The notes under the pieces are model-generated. The model did no database searches. It saw only the letters and a program-made list of their open reading frames with translations, and was not told where the DNA came from. Positions 9,380 through 17,669 of a DNA stretch of 64,000 nucleotides are shown here, piece by piece. The DNA lies in NCBI GenBank assembly GCA_963835375.1, contig CAWIGB010000021.1:1-64000 (forward strand). Reading direction: 5' to 3'. This DNA comes from Salinisphaera sp963835375. Lineage in GTDB: Bacteria > Pseudomonadota > Gammaproteobacteria > Nevskiales > Salinisphaeraceae. The stretch's first letter is position 1; each line of letters opens with the position of its first letter. The position numbers and the translations under genes were made by a program.

Positions 9380-10150
9380 ATGAGCGATGCGCTGTTCGAT
9401 GTCGCGGGCAAGCTGGCACTGATCACCGGTTCCTCGCGCGGGCTCGGCGCCGAGCTGGCGCGAGGACTGGCCGAGCGCGGCGCACGGGTTGTCCTGCACG
9501 GGCGCGATCCGGACAAGCTCGCGGCAGCGGCCGAGCGGCTCGCCGGCGAGACCGGCGCCGACGTGGCGTACGTGGCCTTCGACGTGACCGATGCCGCGGC
9601 CGTGAAGCAGGCGATCGCCGAGGTGATCACCGCCCACGGCCTGCCGGACATCCTGGTCAACAACGCCGGCCTGCAGAAAAGAGCACCGTTTGCGGACTTC
9701 GAGCCGGCCGACTGGGACGCGGTGGTCGCGACCAATCTGTCGAGTGCGTTCTATGTCGCCAATGCGATGGCCGGGCCGATGAGCGAGCGCGGTTCGGGCA
9801 AGATCGTGAACCTCGGCTCGGTGCAGTCGAAGCTCGCCCGCGAGACGATCGCGGCCTATTCAGCCTCGAAGGGCGGCGTGGCCATGCTCACCCAGGGCAT
9901 GGCGGCGGATCTCGCGCGCTACAACATTCAGGTGAACTGTATCTCGCCCGGCTATTTCCAGACCGACATGAACACCGCGCTCTGGCAGGACGAGGATTTC
10001 GATGCCTGGATCAAAAAACGCACGCCGGCGGCGCGCTGGGGCCAGCTCGACGAGTTGATCGGCACGCTGGTCTATCTCTGCTCGAACGCCTCGAACTTCG
10101 TCTCCGGCCAGAATATCTTCGTCGACGGCGGCATGACCTCGGTAGTGTGA
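9380..10150 (+). CDS. idnO: Gluconate 5-dehydrogenase (short-chain dehydrogenase/reductase)
   Basis: NAD(P)-dependent SDR of 256 residues that interconverts gluconate and 5-ketogluconate in the IdnO/Ga5DH group. Visible are the cofactor fingerprint TGSSRGLGAELA near residue 18, the NNAG motif at about 93, the active-site serine in NLGSVQSK and the YSASKGG pair, then the C-terminal NIFVDGGMTSVV typical of this subgroup. An AGAGGAG ribosome-binding site precedes the ATG. It is transcribed directly after the gluconate permease gene, so the pair probably imports and oxidises or reduces the same sugar acid. Substrate assignment is from family and context. Confidence 0.8.
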   Translation: MSDALFDVAGKLALITGSSRGLGAELARGLAERGARVVLHGRDPDKLAAAAERLAGETGADVAYVAFDVTDAAAVKQAIAEVITAHGLPDILVNNAGLQKRAPFADFEPADWDAVVATNLSSAFYVANAMAGPMSERGSGKIVNLGSVQSKLARETIAAYSASKGGVAMLTQGMAADLARYNIQVNCISPGYFQTDMNTALWQDEDFDAWIKKRTPAARWGQLDELIGTLVYLCSNASNFVSGQNIFVDGGMTSVV

Positions 10151-10212
10151 AGACGCGCTGCCCGTCCGGCGGGTCGCAAGCAGCCAGCGGTCACCGGGCA
10201 ACGGCTCCTTAG

Positions 10213-11031
10213 CTATTGTTTTCCTTTTTCTTTTTCGTCGTTCTTGCCGTTCTTTTTGTGCTTCTCGAGCAGATCCTGAACCGAATCCATAATGGCCGCG
10301 GGCCGGAACGGATAACGATCGACATCTTGCCGGTTGGCAATGCCCGACAGCACCAGGATCGTATGCAGACCGGCCTCGATGCCGGCAACAACATCGGTAT
10401 CCATCCGATCGCCGATCATGCCGGTACGCTCGGAATGCGCGCCGAGCTTGTTCATCGCCGAGCGGAACATCATCGGATTGGGCTTGCCGACGTAGTAGGG
10501 CTCGCGCTTGGTTGCGGCCGTGATCAGGGCCGCAACCGCGCCCGTCGCGGGCAGCACACCTTCCGCGCTGGGGCCGGTCACATCCGGGTTGGTGGCGATG
10601 AAACGCGCCCCGTTGTTGATCAGGCGGATCGCTCTCGTGATCGCCTCGAACGAATAAGTCCGGGTTTCTCCGAGAACCACGAAATCCGGGTTGGTATCGG
10701 TCATGACGAAGCCGGCCTCGTGCATCGCCGTGGTCAGGCCAGCCTCGCCGATGATGAAGGCCGAGCCCTCGGGCGCCTGATCGGCCAGAAACGCGGCGGT
10801 TGCCAGCGCCGAGGTCCAGATCTGGTCTTCCGGCACCTCGATGCCGCTGCGCGATAGCCGGGCCGACAGATCGCGCGGCGTATAGATGGAGTTGTTGGTC
10901 AGCACCAGAAAACGAGTGTCGCTGGCCCGCCACTGGTTGATCAGTTCGGCGGCACCCGGCAGCGCCTTGTTCTCATGCACCAACACACCGTCCATGTCGG
11001 TCAGCCAGCAGTCGATCTTGCGTTGTGTCAC
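10213..11031 (-). CDS. HAD-IIA family phosphatase (NagD-like)
   Basis: Cytoplasmic haloacid-dehalogenase hydrolase of 272 residues. The nucleophile motif is LTDMDGVLVHE (DxDG) near residue 11, motif II is VLTNNS near residue 45, and the third and fourth motifs are VGKPNPMMF and MIGDRMDTDVVAG. The IIA cap lies between motifs II and III. E. coli NagD acts on UMP and other nucleotide monophosphates; that is the closest named activity. The C-terminal tail is Lys/Glu-rich. It is divergent from the ComEA-like gene across an AT-rich 256-base region. Confidence 0.85.
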   Translation of the reverse strand: MTQRKIDCWLTDMDGVLVHENKALPGAAELINQWRASDTRFLVLTNNSIYTPRDLSARLSRSGIEVPEDQIWTSALATAAFLADQAPEGSAFIIGEAGLTTAMHEAGFVMTDTNPDFVVLGETRTYSFEAITRAIRLINNGARFIATNPDVTGPSAEGVLPATGAVAALITAATKREPYYVGKPNPMMFRSAMNKLGAHSERTGMIGDRMDTDVVAGIEAGLHTILVLSGIANRQDVDRYPFRPAAIMDSVQDLLEKHKKNGKNDEKEKGKQ

Positions 11032-11287
11032 GAAGCCCTCGGCATTGTTTGGTCACGATGATTCGATCATACCGGCTCGGCCGATTGCGTCTCCGATATC
11101 GGCAATCTGCGCTCGAGACAGGATTCCATCGAGCGTTAGTTAATTTTACCAAATTATTGAATTATTCGGCGAATCAGTTGTTTATTTACTTCGCCTTTAA
11201 GTTGTTCATGGATCTGGACTTGCACGCTTCATTGTATTGCGCATAGGTTCAAATGGCACATGCAATAAAAACCAATCAGGGGGAAGA
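11032..11287. promoter_or_regulatory. AT-rich divergent intergenic region
   Basis: Between the NagD-like gene and the ComEA-like gene, bases 11135-11270 are strikingly AT-rich against the high-GC surroundings. A divergent promoter pair is expected here. I could not fix individual -35/-10 elements with confidence. Confidence 0.35.
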
Positions 11288-11578
11288 ATGAAGAAATTGA
11301 TTTTTGCCGCGATCGCCGGCTCGCTGTTCTATGCCGCTTCGGCGCTGGCCGCGGTCAACATCAATACCGCCACGGCCGATCAACTGCAGACGCTCGACGG
11401 CATCGGCAGCGTGAAGGCCCAGGCCATCATCAAGGACCGCAAGGCCAATGGGGACTACGACAGTCTGGGTCAACTGAGCCGGGTCGACGGCATCGGGGCC
11501 AAGACTGTCGAAAACCTGCGCTCGGAGGCTACGGTCAACGACACCGCCGACGGCTCCGATACCGGCAGCGAGAGCTGA
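11288..11578 (+). CDS. ComEA-like secreted helix-hairpin-helix protein
   Basis: Small exported protein of 96 residues. A signal peptide (MKKLIFAAIAGSLFYAASALA) is followed at once by a double helix-hairpin-helix unit (VNINTATADQLQTLDGIG, then VDGIGAKTVENLRSEA), the non-sequence-specific DNA-binding fold of ComEA. The last 15 residues are Asp/Ser-rich. ComEA proteins bind incoming DNA in the periplasm during natural transformation, but short stand-alone versions are common in Gammaproteobacteria without proven competence. An AGGGGGAAGA-type ribosome-binding site precedes the ATG. Confidence 0.85.
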   Translation: MKKLIFAAIAGSLFYAASALAAVNINTATADQLQTLDGIGSVKAQAIIKDRKANGDYDSLGQLSRVDGIGAKTVENLRSEATVNDTADGSDTGSES

Positions 11579-11586
11579 GCGGCCAG

Positions 11587-11620
11587 GAGGATCGGCCGGC
11601 GAGGCCGCGCCGATCCTCTT
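11587..11620 (+). terminator. Hairpin after the ComEA-like gene
   Basis: A perfect 10-bp inverted repeat, GAGGATCGGC (11587-11596) with GCCGATCCTC (11609-11618), lies 8 bases after the stop codon. Only two T residues follow at once, so it may be a weak intrinsic terminator. Confidence 0.5.
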
Positions 11621-11673
11621 CGCTCGATATGGCGGGCTGCGCGATCGACCCGAGTGACGCTACACTCGCGGGA

Positions 11674-12579
11674 ATGAACACCCAATCCGGCAAGCTGGTC
11701 ATAGGTATCTCGTCCCGGGCACTGTTCGACCTGGAAGCCAGCCATGCCGTGTTCGAAACCCAGGGCCGCGAGGCCTATTGCAGCTACCAGATCGAGCACG
11801 AAGAAGACGTGCTCGAGCCCGGCGTAGCCTTCGGCCTCGTGCGCAAACTTCTGGCGCTCAACGATGCCGGGCGCGAGCGCGTCGAAGTGATCCTGTTATC
11901 ACGCAATAGCGCGGATACCGGCCTGCGGGTGTTCAATTCCATAGCCCATCACGATCTGCCAATCACGCGGGCGGCCTTTACCAGCGGCGATTCGCCATGG
12001 CGCTACGTCTCGGCCTTCGGCGCCGATCTTTTTCTCTCGGCCGACCCGGACGATGTGCGTGCCGCCCTGGCGGCGGGCTGTGCGGCTGCGACAATCGTGC
12101 CCGGTCATTCACGCGCCGCCGGCGAAGGCGTGCTCAAGATAGCCTTCGACGGTGATGCCGTGCTGTTCTCCGACGAAGCGGAACGCATCTTCAAGCAACA
12201 CGGGTTGGCGGCCTTCACCGAAGCCGAATCGGCCGCCGCCGGCCGGCCCCTTCCGGGCGGGCCGTTCAAGGCGTTTCTCGAGGCACTGACCCATATCCAG
12301 ACTGAATTCGATCCGGCCGATTGTCCGATTCGAACCGCGCTGGTGACCTCGCGCAGTGCCCCGGCCCACGAGCGTGTGATCCGTACGCTGCGTGCTTGGC
12401 ACATCCGTATCGACGAAGCCCTGTTTCTGGGCGGCATGGCCAAGGCTCAGTTCCTGCAGGCCTTCGGCGCCGATATCTTTTTCGATGACCAGGCCACCCA
12501 TATTGGTCCGGCCTCCAGCCTGATGGCAGCCGGCCACGTGCCGCACGGCGTGGCCAACGAGCCCTCGGCCACGGGCTAG
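11674..12579 (+). CDS. Cytosolic 5'-nucleotidase-like protein (5_nucleotid family)
   Basis: Protein of 301 residues matching the cytosolic 5'-nucleotidase 1A/1B-related family, which removes phosphate from nucleoside monophosphates. Recognisable parts are LVIGISSRALFDLE at the start, the basic/acidic ILLSRNSADTGLRVFNSI block, FLSADPDDVRAAL, FDGDAVLFSDEAE and the late ADIFFDDQATHI segment carrying the HAD-type aspartates. The first ATG that fits the family start is at 11674. Its stop codon overlaps the stop of the minus-strand gene that follows by 4 bases, leaving no room for a separate terminator. Confidence 0.75.
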   Translation: MNTQSGKLVIGISSRALFDLEASHAVFETQGREAYCSYQIEHEEDVLEPGVAFGLVRKLLALNDAGRERVEVILLSRNSADTGLRVFNSIAHHDLPITRAAFTSGDSPWRYVSAFGADLFLSADPDDVRAALAAGCAAATIVPGHSRAAGEGVLKIAFDGDAVLFSDEAERIFKQHGLAAFTEAESAAAGRPLPGGPFKAFLEALTHIQTEFDPADCPIRTALVTSRSAPAHERVIRTLRAWHIRIDEALFLGGMAKAQFLQAFGADIFFDDQATHIGPASSLMAAGHVPHGVANEPSATG

Positions 12580-13235
12580 CGTTCGTCTTCGACCCTGGAC
12601 TGTGTCGGCCGCCCACCGGGAAAACGGGTGGCCAGGATATAGCGACGGAAATCGTCGTTGAGATCGTCCAGAATCTCGTCCTTGGCTTCGACCACCATCA
12701 ATCGCCGAGTGCTGAGGAGCGTGGGGTAATCAAGGACGAGGATGAGATGCGCGAAACGCCAGTCCGGATCTTCGACCTGTTCGGCGGTCAGAGCCCAGAG
12801 CCCGGCGGTCTGAGCCGGCAGTTCGACGAAATTGCGTTCGATCAGCCCCGCCCGTTCGTGCCGCGTGAGCACCGAGTTGCGGCGGCGGGCGATGATGTCG
12901 TCGTTGCGCCGTGGCCGGATCACGTCACCCGTGTCGCCGAAATAGGTCAAACTCACATGGGTGTCATTCGTCGTGATCAAGCGTACGTCGCGAATGGTCA
13001 CCCGCACATTCGTACCGTTGGCACAGACGATGTGCACGCGATTTTCATCGGGGTCGCTGCGTTCGGGGCGGATCAAGCGCTTGAGCTTGAACTCGAGACT
13101 CTTGTTGCGCAGCACGAAGAAGCCATAGACCAGGCCGGACCAGACCACGAACGACATCACGGTGGCAAAGATGTTTTGTAGAATCGTCCCCCAAGCCACC
13201 CGCGCCCCTCCGTCGTGTATCGGCCGCAACTTCAT
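12576..13235 (-). CDS. Hypothetical protein with one membrane helix
   Basis: Protein of 219 residues that I do not recognise. It has a short N-terminus, one hydrophobic helix at about residues 17-41 (ILQNIFATVMSFVVWSGLVY) and a long soluble region rich in Arg, Asp and Thr that looks mainly beta/alpha mixed. It is divergent from the MtfA-like gene, with 41 bases between the two start codons, so both may be expressed from one control region. The downstream end overlaps the nucleotidase gene tail-to-tail. Confidence 0.6.
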   Translation of the reverse strand: MKLRPIHDGGARVAWGTILQNIFATVMSFVVWSGLVYGFFVLRNKSLEFKLKRLIRPERSDPDENRVHIVCANGTNVRVTIRDVRLITTNDTHVSLTYFGDTGDVIRPRRNDDIIARRRNSVLTRHERAGLIERNFVELPAQTAGLWALTAEQVEDPDWRFAHLILVLDYPTLLSTRRLMVVEAKDEILDDLNDDFRRYILATRFPGGRPTQSRVEDER

Positions 13236-13276
13236 AGTTCAGACGAGATGATCGCCGATCTGCCCGGCGCAAAGCC

Positions 13277-14077
13277 ATGAACCTGTTCACGAGCCTGCTG
13301 GTGGTGGCCGGCGCGCTGGCCGGCGTGGCCTTGATTATCCTCGGCCCGGGCTGGCTGCGGCGGCGCCCGGCCTTGTCGGCAGCCCAACGTCGTCGGCTGG
13401 GCCGGCTCATGCCGTGGACACGGCGGCTCGACCCCCGCCGTCGCGCACGTCTGCAGGCGCGTACGGCGCGCATCCTGCATGATATCGATCTGATCGGCGA
13501 CTCGGGCCGCGCGCTGAACGAGAACCAACGTCTGGCCGTGGCCGGCCAGGTTGGCATGCTTTGTCTGGGCGCCCAACCAAGTCAGGCGCGTCTTCCCACT
13601 GAGATCGTGGTGCACACGGATGCCGAAAGCGAGTGGTCGGGCCCGCCCGTAGCCGGCCTACTGGAGGATCTCGGCGAAATGGCCACAGGCGCCAGCTGGC
13701 AGACGCTGAGGCTGCATGTCTCGTGGCCGGGAATCGTGGCAGCACTGGAAGGCGGCCCGCACAATCCGATCGTGCGGCAGATCGTGCGACTGCACGATTT
13801 CTCCGTGCCCACGACGGTGATCGCCGGTGGCTACACCTGGGGCGATGCGCTCGATCAGGAATGGCGGCACTTACGCGAAACCCGCTCCAACCTGTTGCCG
13901 GTGGACGACGATATCGCGCTCGACGAGTTCTTCGGGCAGGCAGCCGAGGCGTTCTTCCAACGCGGCGAGGCCCTGGCCGCCGCCCACCCCGATCTTTATG
14001 CCGTACTGGCCGCTTATTTCGATATCGAGACGGCGCCCCGCCGACCGGCCGGGCACCGCACGCTGGCTACTCGTTAG
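13277..14077 (+). CDS. MtfA/M90-peptidase-like protein lacking the zinc-binding HExxH
   Basis: Protein of 266 residues with an N-terminal membrane helix (residues 5-25). The body follows the MtfA (Mlc titration factor, peptidase M90) plan: an LNENQRLAVAGQVGMLCLG helix, a strand with VVHTDAESEW, an LHVSWPGIVAALEG segment, and the C-terminal DEFFGQAAEAFFQRGEAL block that corresponds to the family EFFAVASEAFFE region. Where active MtfA has HEFAH, this sequence has RLHDFSVP, so the second zinc histidine is gone and the glutamate is Asp. A pseudo-enzyme or a regulator is likely. A sequencing error cannot by itself explain these substitutions. The convergent neighbour overlaps its end by 11 bases. 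Confidence 0.65.
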   Translation: MNLFTSLLVVAGALAGVALIILGPGWLRRRPALSAAQRRRLGRLMPWTRRLDPRRRARLQARTARILHDIDLIGDSGRALNENQRLAVAGQVGMLCLGAQPSQARLPTEIVVHTDAESEWSGPPVAGLLEDLGEMATGASWQTLRLHVSWPGIVAALEGGPHNPIVRQIVRLHDFSVPTTVIAGGYTWGDALDQEWRHLRETRSNLLPVDDDIALDEFFGQAAEAFFQRGEALAAAHPDLYAVLAAYFDIETAPRRPAGHRTLATR

Positions 14078-15125
14078 TGATCTCGATCCGGCCGCTGCCT
14101 GGCAGCTGCTCGACGAAGCCGGCTCCAGCCAGTGTCGACGGGGTGTAGGCGCCGCCTTCCGGCGGTTCGCCGAGCAGCTTCCGAGCCAGCGCCAGGCTGG
14201 CATGGATCGTCACATCGTAGCCGTTGGCCACATGCACCCGGCCCACCCGGGCTGCGCCGGCATCGTTGCACACTTCGCCCCAGACGTATGTACCGTGCCG
14301 CGCCCTCGTGGCAGCATCCGGGCCCCGCACCCGCCCGGCGCGCGCCTTGAGGAAATTCCTGACCGGCGACAGACCGACCACCGGGCGCACCCAGTTCAGC
14401 CACTTCACCTGGCGGATGCGTGCCGGCGACATCGGCATATAGACCGCGACGTTCGGGATACGGGTCGAATAGTACGCGGTGGCGACGTCGCCCCAGGGGA
14501 TCGTCATGGCAGGCTTCAGCCCATCCCCGAAATCGATCTTACGAACATCGGCGGCGAGCGGCACCTTCACGATCCGGCCGTTGCGGCGTACACGACCGCC
14601 GCCAGCCAGACCGTCGACCGAGGTCTTGGCCGTGCCCGGCGACAGGCCAGAGCGCGAATCGAAGCCGAGCGCAAGCTCCGTGGCATCGGGCAACGCCTCG
14701 GCAAGCGCTGCGGCGACGCAATCGGTGGGCACCACATCGAACCCGGCGCCCGGACACAGTACCGCACCATTGTCGCGCGCCTCGGCATCCCGGCCGAAGA
14801 CATGCTCGAACACCTCGATTTCGCCCGTGATATCGAGGTAGTGAGTGCCGGTGGCGATGCAGGCCTCGACCATCGCCGGCGCGGTATCGATGAACGGCCC
14901 GGCACAATGCAGCACGACGTCGATATCCGCGAGCTGACCCGCCACGGCATCGCCCTCGAGATCGAACGGGCGGGCATCGAGCCCGAGCGTCTGGGCAAGT
15001 GCCGCGACCCGGGCGGCATTACGCCCCGAGAGCACCGGCGACAGGCCTTCGGCTACCGCCTGACGGGCGATCAATTCCCCGGTATAGCCGTAGGCACCGT
15101 AGATGAGGAGACGATCGTGACTCAT
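14067..15125 (-). CDS. Saccharopine dehydrogenase-like NAD(P)-binding oxidoreductase
   Basis: Protein of 352 residues with an N-terminal Rossmann fold (LLIYGAYGYTGELIARQA, then LSGRNAARV) and the saccharopine-dehydrogenase-like pattern THYLDITGEIEVFE followed by GFDVVPTDCVAAAL. Bacterial members of this group are often annotated as trans-acting enoyl reductases or as proteins of unknown substrate; true lysine-pathway activity is unlikely. Its start overlaps the upstream SDR gene by 4 bases (ATGA), so the two are probably co-translated and may act on the same lipid or carbonyl substrate. Confidence 0.75.
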   Translation of the reverse strand: MSHDRLLIYGAYGYTGELIARQAVAEGLSPVLSGRNAARVAALAQTLGLDARPFDLEGDAVAGQLADIDVVLHCAGPFIDTAPAMVEACIATGTHYLDITGEIEVFEHVFGRDAEARDNGAVLCPGAGFDVVPTDCVAAALAEALPDATELALGFDSRSGLSPGTAKTSVDGLAGGGRVRRNGRIVKVPLAADVRKIDFGDGLKPAMTIPWGDVATAYYSTRIPNVAVYMPMSPARIRQVKWLNWVRPVVGLSPVRNFLKARAGRVRGPDAATRARHGTYVWGEVCNDAGAARVGRVHVANGYDVTIHASLALARKLLGEPPEGGAYTPSTLAGAGFVEQLPGSGRIEITNE

Positions 15126-15955
15126 GCCGGCTCTCCTTTGCGCGGTTTGAGCATCGAGCGCGCGGTTTTTTCCACCGCACGGAAGAACAACTGCGGCTGC
15201 AACCGTTTCAATCGATACTGCCAGCGCGTGTCGCGGTGTGTCAGCACCAGGAAGTGCCGCTTGGCGACGGCCTCAAAGATCTGATCAGCCACATCTTCGG
15301 CAGTCACCCCGGAGCGCGCCATCAATTTCTCCACCAGCGCCTCCCGCCCCGGAATGGTGCTGCGAAACGACTCCATAAGGTTGGTCGCGAAGAACGCCGG
15401 GCAGGCCACGGTCACATTCACCCCGTTGCGGCGTTCTTCAGCTCGCAGGGTTTCCGACAATGACAGCACGCCCGCCTTGGCGACATTGTAGGACGCCATG
15501 CCGGGCGCGTTGGCGATCGCCGCGAACGAAGCCGTGTTCACGATATGTCCACCGGAGGCACGAAGCGGGGGGATCGCCGCTCGACAGCCGCGTACCACGC
15601 CCATCAGGTTGATGTCGACGATCCAGTCCCAGTCTGCCTGCGGCGTGTCGGCGACCGTGCCCGACGAGGCGACGCCGGCGTTGTTGACGAAAACGTCCAC
15701 GCCGCCCCATTCCGCCTCGAGGCGTGCGATGAGTTGCTCGAAATCCGATTCACGGCGAGTGTCCAGCGTCTGGGCCATGGCCTCGCCGCCGGCCTCGTTG
15801 ACCTCGCCGGCGACACGGCGGGCCCGCCCGGTCTGGATGTCGGTGACCGCCACCCGCCAGCCGGCCCGGGCGTAGCGAAGCGCCAAGGCGCGACCGAGAC
15901 CGCTGCCGGCCCCCGTGATCGCGATACGTCCATGTCGGGTATTGTGATTGCTCAT
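15122..15955 (-). CDS. Short-chain dehydrogenase/reductase
   Basis: SDR of about 277 residues with the cofactor motif TGAGSGLGRALA, NNAG at about residue 90, and the active site N-TASFAAI...YNVAKAG. The extended C-terminal tail after residue 200 (RSTIPGREALVEKLMARSG and a basic end) is longer than in classical SDRs and resembles membrane-associated acyl or steroid-like SDRs. I use the ATG at 15955; a GTG at 15964 is in frame, and neither has a strong ribosome-binding site. It forms a two-gene operon with the saccharopine-dehydrogenase-like gene. The substrate is unknown. Confidence 0.8.
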   Translation of the reverse strand: MSNHNTRHGRIAITGAGSGLGRALALRYARAGWRVAVTDIQTGRARRVAGEVNEAGGEAMAQTLDTRRESDFEQLIARLEAEWGGVDVFVNNAGVASSGTVADTPQADWDWIVDINLMGVVRGCRAAIPPLRASGGHIVNTASFAAIANAPGMASYNVAKAGVLSLSETLRAEERRNGVNVTVACPAFFATNLMESFRSTIPGREALVEKLMARSGVTAEDVADQIFEAVAKRHFLVLTHRDTRWQYRLKRLQPQLFFRAVEKTARSMLKPRKGEPA

Positions 15956-16066
15956 ATCTGACACGCATTATTGTCACAATCGCGAGCATACGCCAACGTA
16001 TTGCCAATGTCTTGTTGGCGGCGCATGGTCGGCGAGACGTGCATTGCCGAAACTTCAGGAGAAGCG

Positions 16067-16681
16067 ATGAAGATCTATGAAACCCGCCAGGCCCCGAACC
16101 CGCGACGGCTGCGTATCTTCCTGGCCGAAAAAGGCATCGACCTGGCCGACTTCGAGATCGAACAACTCGATCTCGCCGCTGGCGACAACCTGTCCGAGAC
16201 GTTCAAGACCAAGAACCCGATGGGCGGCGTTCCGGTGCTCGAATTCGACGACGGCCATTGCCTGTCTGAATCGATGGCGATCTGCCGTTACTTCGAGGCC
16301 ACCCATCCCGACCCGCCGCTGATGGGCGACTCGGCCGAATCGCAGGCCATGATCGAGATGTGGAACCGGCGTATGGAACTGCATCTGTTGTTGCCGGTGG
16401 CCATGGCGTTCCGGCACACGACTGGGCATTTCTCCGACCGGGAGGCCGTGTTTCCCGACTATGGCGCCGATCGCGCCAAGACCGCGACGAAGATGTTCGA
16501 TTTTCTCGACCGCCACCTTGCCGATGAAAGTCACATCGCGGGCGATGACTACACGGTGGCCGATATCACGGCGCTGGCGGCTATCGATTTCGCGCGCGTG
16601 ATCGACTTGCGCATCGGCGATCGCCCGCATCTGGCAGCCTGGTACGAACGCGTCTCGGCGCGTCCCAGCGCGAAGGCATAG
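16067..16681 (+). CDS. Glutathione S-transferase
   Basis: Cytosolic GST of 204 residues. The thioredoxin-like half carries the glutathione-binding NPMGGVPVLEFDDG and CLSESMAICRYFEA segments, and the helical half ends with DYTVADITALAAIDFARV, the conserved N-capping/Asp region of the family. The ATG at 16067 follows AGGAGAAGC, a good ribosome-binding site, and matches the family start (KIYETRQAPNPRRLRIFLAE). It is divergent from the SDR gene. Role in detoxification is inferred from the family only. Confidence 0.85.
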   Translation: MKIYETRQAPNPRRLRIFLAEKGIDLADFEIEQLDLAAGDNLSETFKTKNPMGGVPVLEFDDGHCLSESMAICRYFEATHPDPPLMGDSAESQAMIEMWNRRMELHLLLPVAMAFRHTTGHFSDREAVFPDYGADRAKTATKMFDFLDRHLADESHIAGDDYTVADITALAAIDFARVIDLRIGDRPHLAAWYERVSARPSAKA

Positions 16682-16816
16682 TGCGTGTCGCGTTGTCGTG
16701 CGAGCGCCGCGTCGCTGCCCCGGAATCGGGCCGGGCGGCGTTGCGCCCACGGATCGCTTGGCGGGGCCGGCCACGCGGGATAGCATGCCGGCCTCGCCCT
16801 TTCGCCGGAGCCGGTC

Positions 16817-17530
16817 ATGCGCCTGGAAGAACTCAGCCCGGAAGTCGTGGCCATCATCGTGGATATCGAAGGCACCGTCAGCGATGCCGGATTCACCCGC
16901 AATGTGCTCATTCCCTATGCCGAAGCTCATCTCGGACCCTGGATCGAGCGCAATGCCGAACGTCCCGACGTGGCCGAAGCGCTCGAAGCACTGGCCCAGG
17001 CGGCTGGCGAGCCCGAGGTGGATATACCACGGCTGATCGAACTGGCCGAATTCGGCTTGGTCGAGCGCGATTCCGGCCCGGTCGCCGCCCTTTGTCACCT
17101 GCTGTGGCGTGACGCCTATCAGGCGTTCGATCTGACCGGCCACGTCTATGACGACGCCGTGGCAACGCTCCAGTCCTGGGCCGACGATCATCGCACGCTG
17201 TTCACGTACTCGGCCGCGCCCTCCGAAGCTCAGCGGCTGTTATTCGCCTACAGCGACTCCGGCGACCTCTCGAGCCTGTTCTCAGGCTTCTTCGATCGTC
17301 GCCTGGGCGCGAAGAAGAACGCCGACAGCTATACCGCGATCGCGAAGACGCTCGGCGAGAATCCAGGTTCGCTGTTGTTCATATCGGACACCGGCGGCGA
17401 GCTCGATGCCGCCAAACAAGCCGGACTGCAGACCTGCTGGATTGCCCGGGACGAGGAGACACGCGCGAAGGCCGAAGCGAACCAGGCCCACCAGAACGTG
17501 GTCTCGTTCTCGGAAATAGAGTTGTTATAG
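16817..17530 (+). CDS. mtnC: Enolase-phosphatase E1 (acireductone synthase), methionine salvage
   Basis: Bifunctional HAD enzyme of 237 residues that enolises and dephosphorylates 2,3-diketo-5-methylthiopentyl-1-phosphate in the methionine salvage pathway. The E1-specific nucleophile motif IVDIEGTVSD lies at residues 14-23, followed by the cap domain, the TYSAAPSEAQRLLF motif with the second Asp/Ser contacts, and the late LFISDTGGELDAAKQAG. The length is normal for MtnC. It converges on mtnA, the isomerase two steps earlier in the pathway. Confidence 0.88.
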   Translation: MRLEELSPEVVAIIVDIEGTVSDAGFTRNVLIPYAEAHLGPWIERNAERPDVAEALEALAQAAGEPEVDIPRLIELAEFGLVERDSGPVAALCHLLWRDAYQAFDLTGHVYDDAVATLQSWADDHRTLFTYSAAPSEAQRLLFAYSDSGDLSSLFSGFFDRRLGAKKNADSYTAIAKTLGENPGSLLFISDTGGELDAAKQAGLQTCWIARDEETRAKAEANQAHQNVVSFSEIELL

Positions 17531-17669
17531 GCGAAGACATCGACCAAGTCGCTGGCCGTCAACAACCCGGAGGGCGCGCTCGAATCGGCGAGACGTTGCA
17601 GCGCCGCCTGCGCGACGAACGCCTCGTTGCCCACACCTTGTTCGAGGATACGGCGGGGTTGATTGCGGC
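17531..17669 (+). other. Short stretch with a possible truncated C-terminal coding fragment
   Basis: Between mtnC and mtnA the plus strand can be read as KSLAVNNPEGALESA in one frame, continuing after a shift as IGETLQRRLRDERLVAHTLF and ending in a TGA at about 17680. The combined reading resembles the tail of a group-1 glycosyltransferase, but there is no start codon or upstream body. It may be a relic or a chance reading. Confidence 0.2.
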
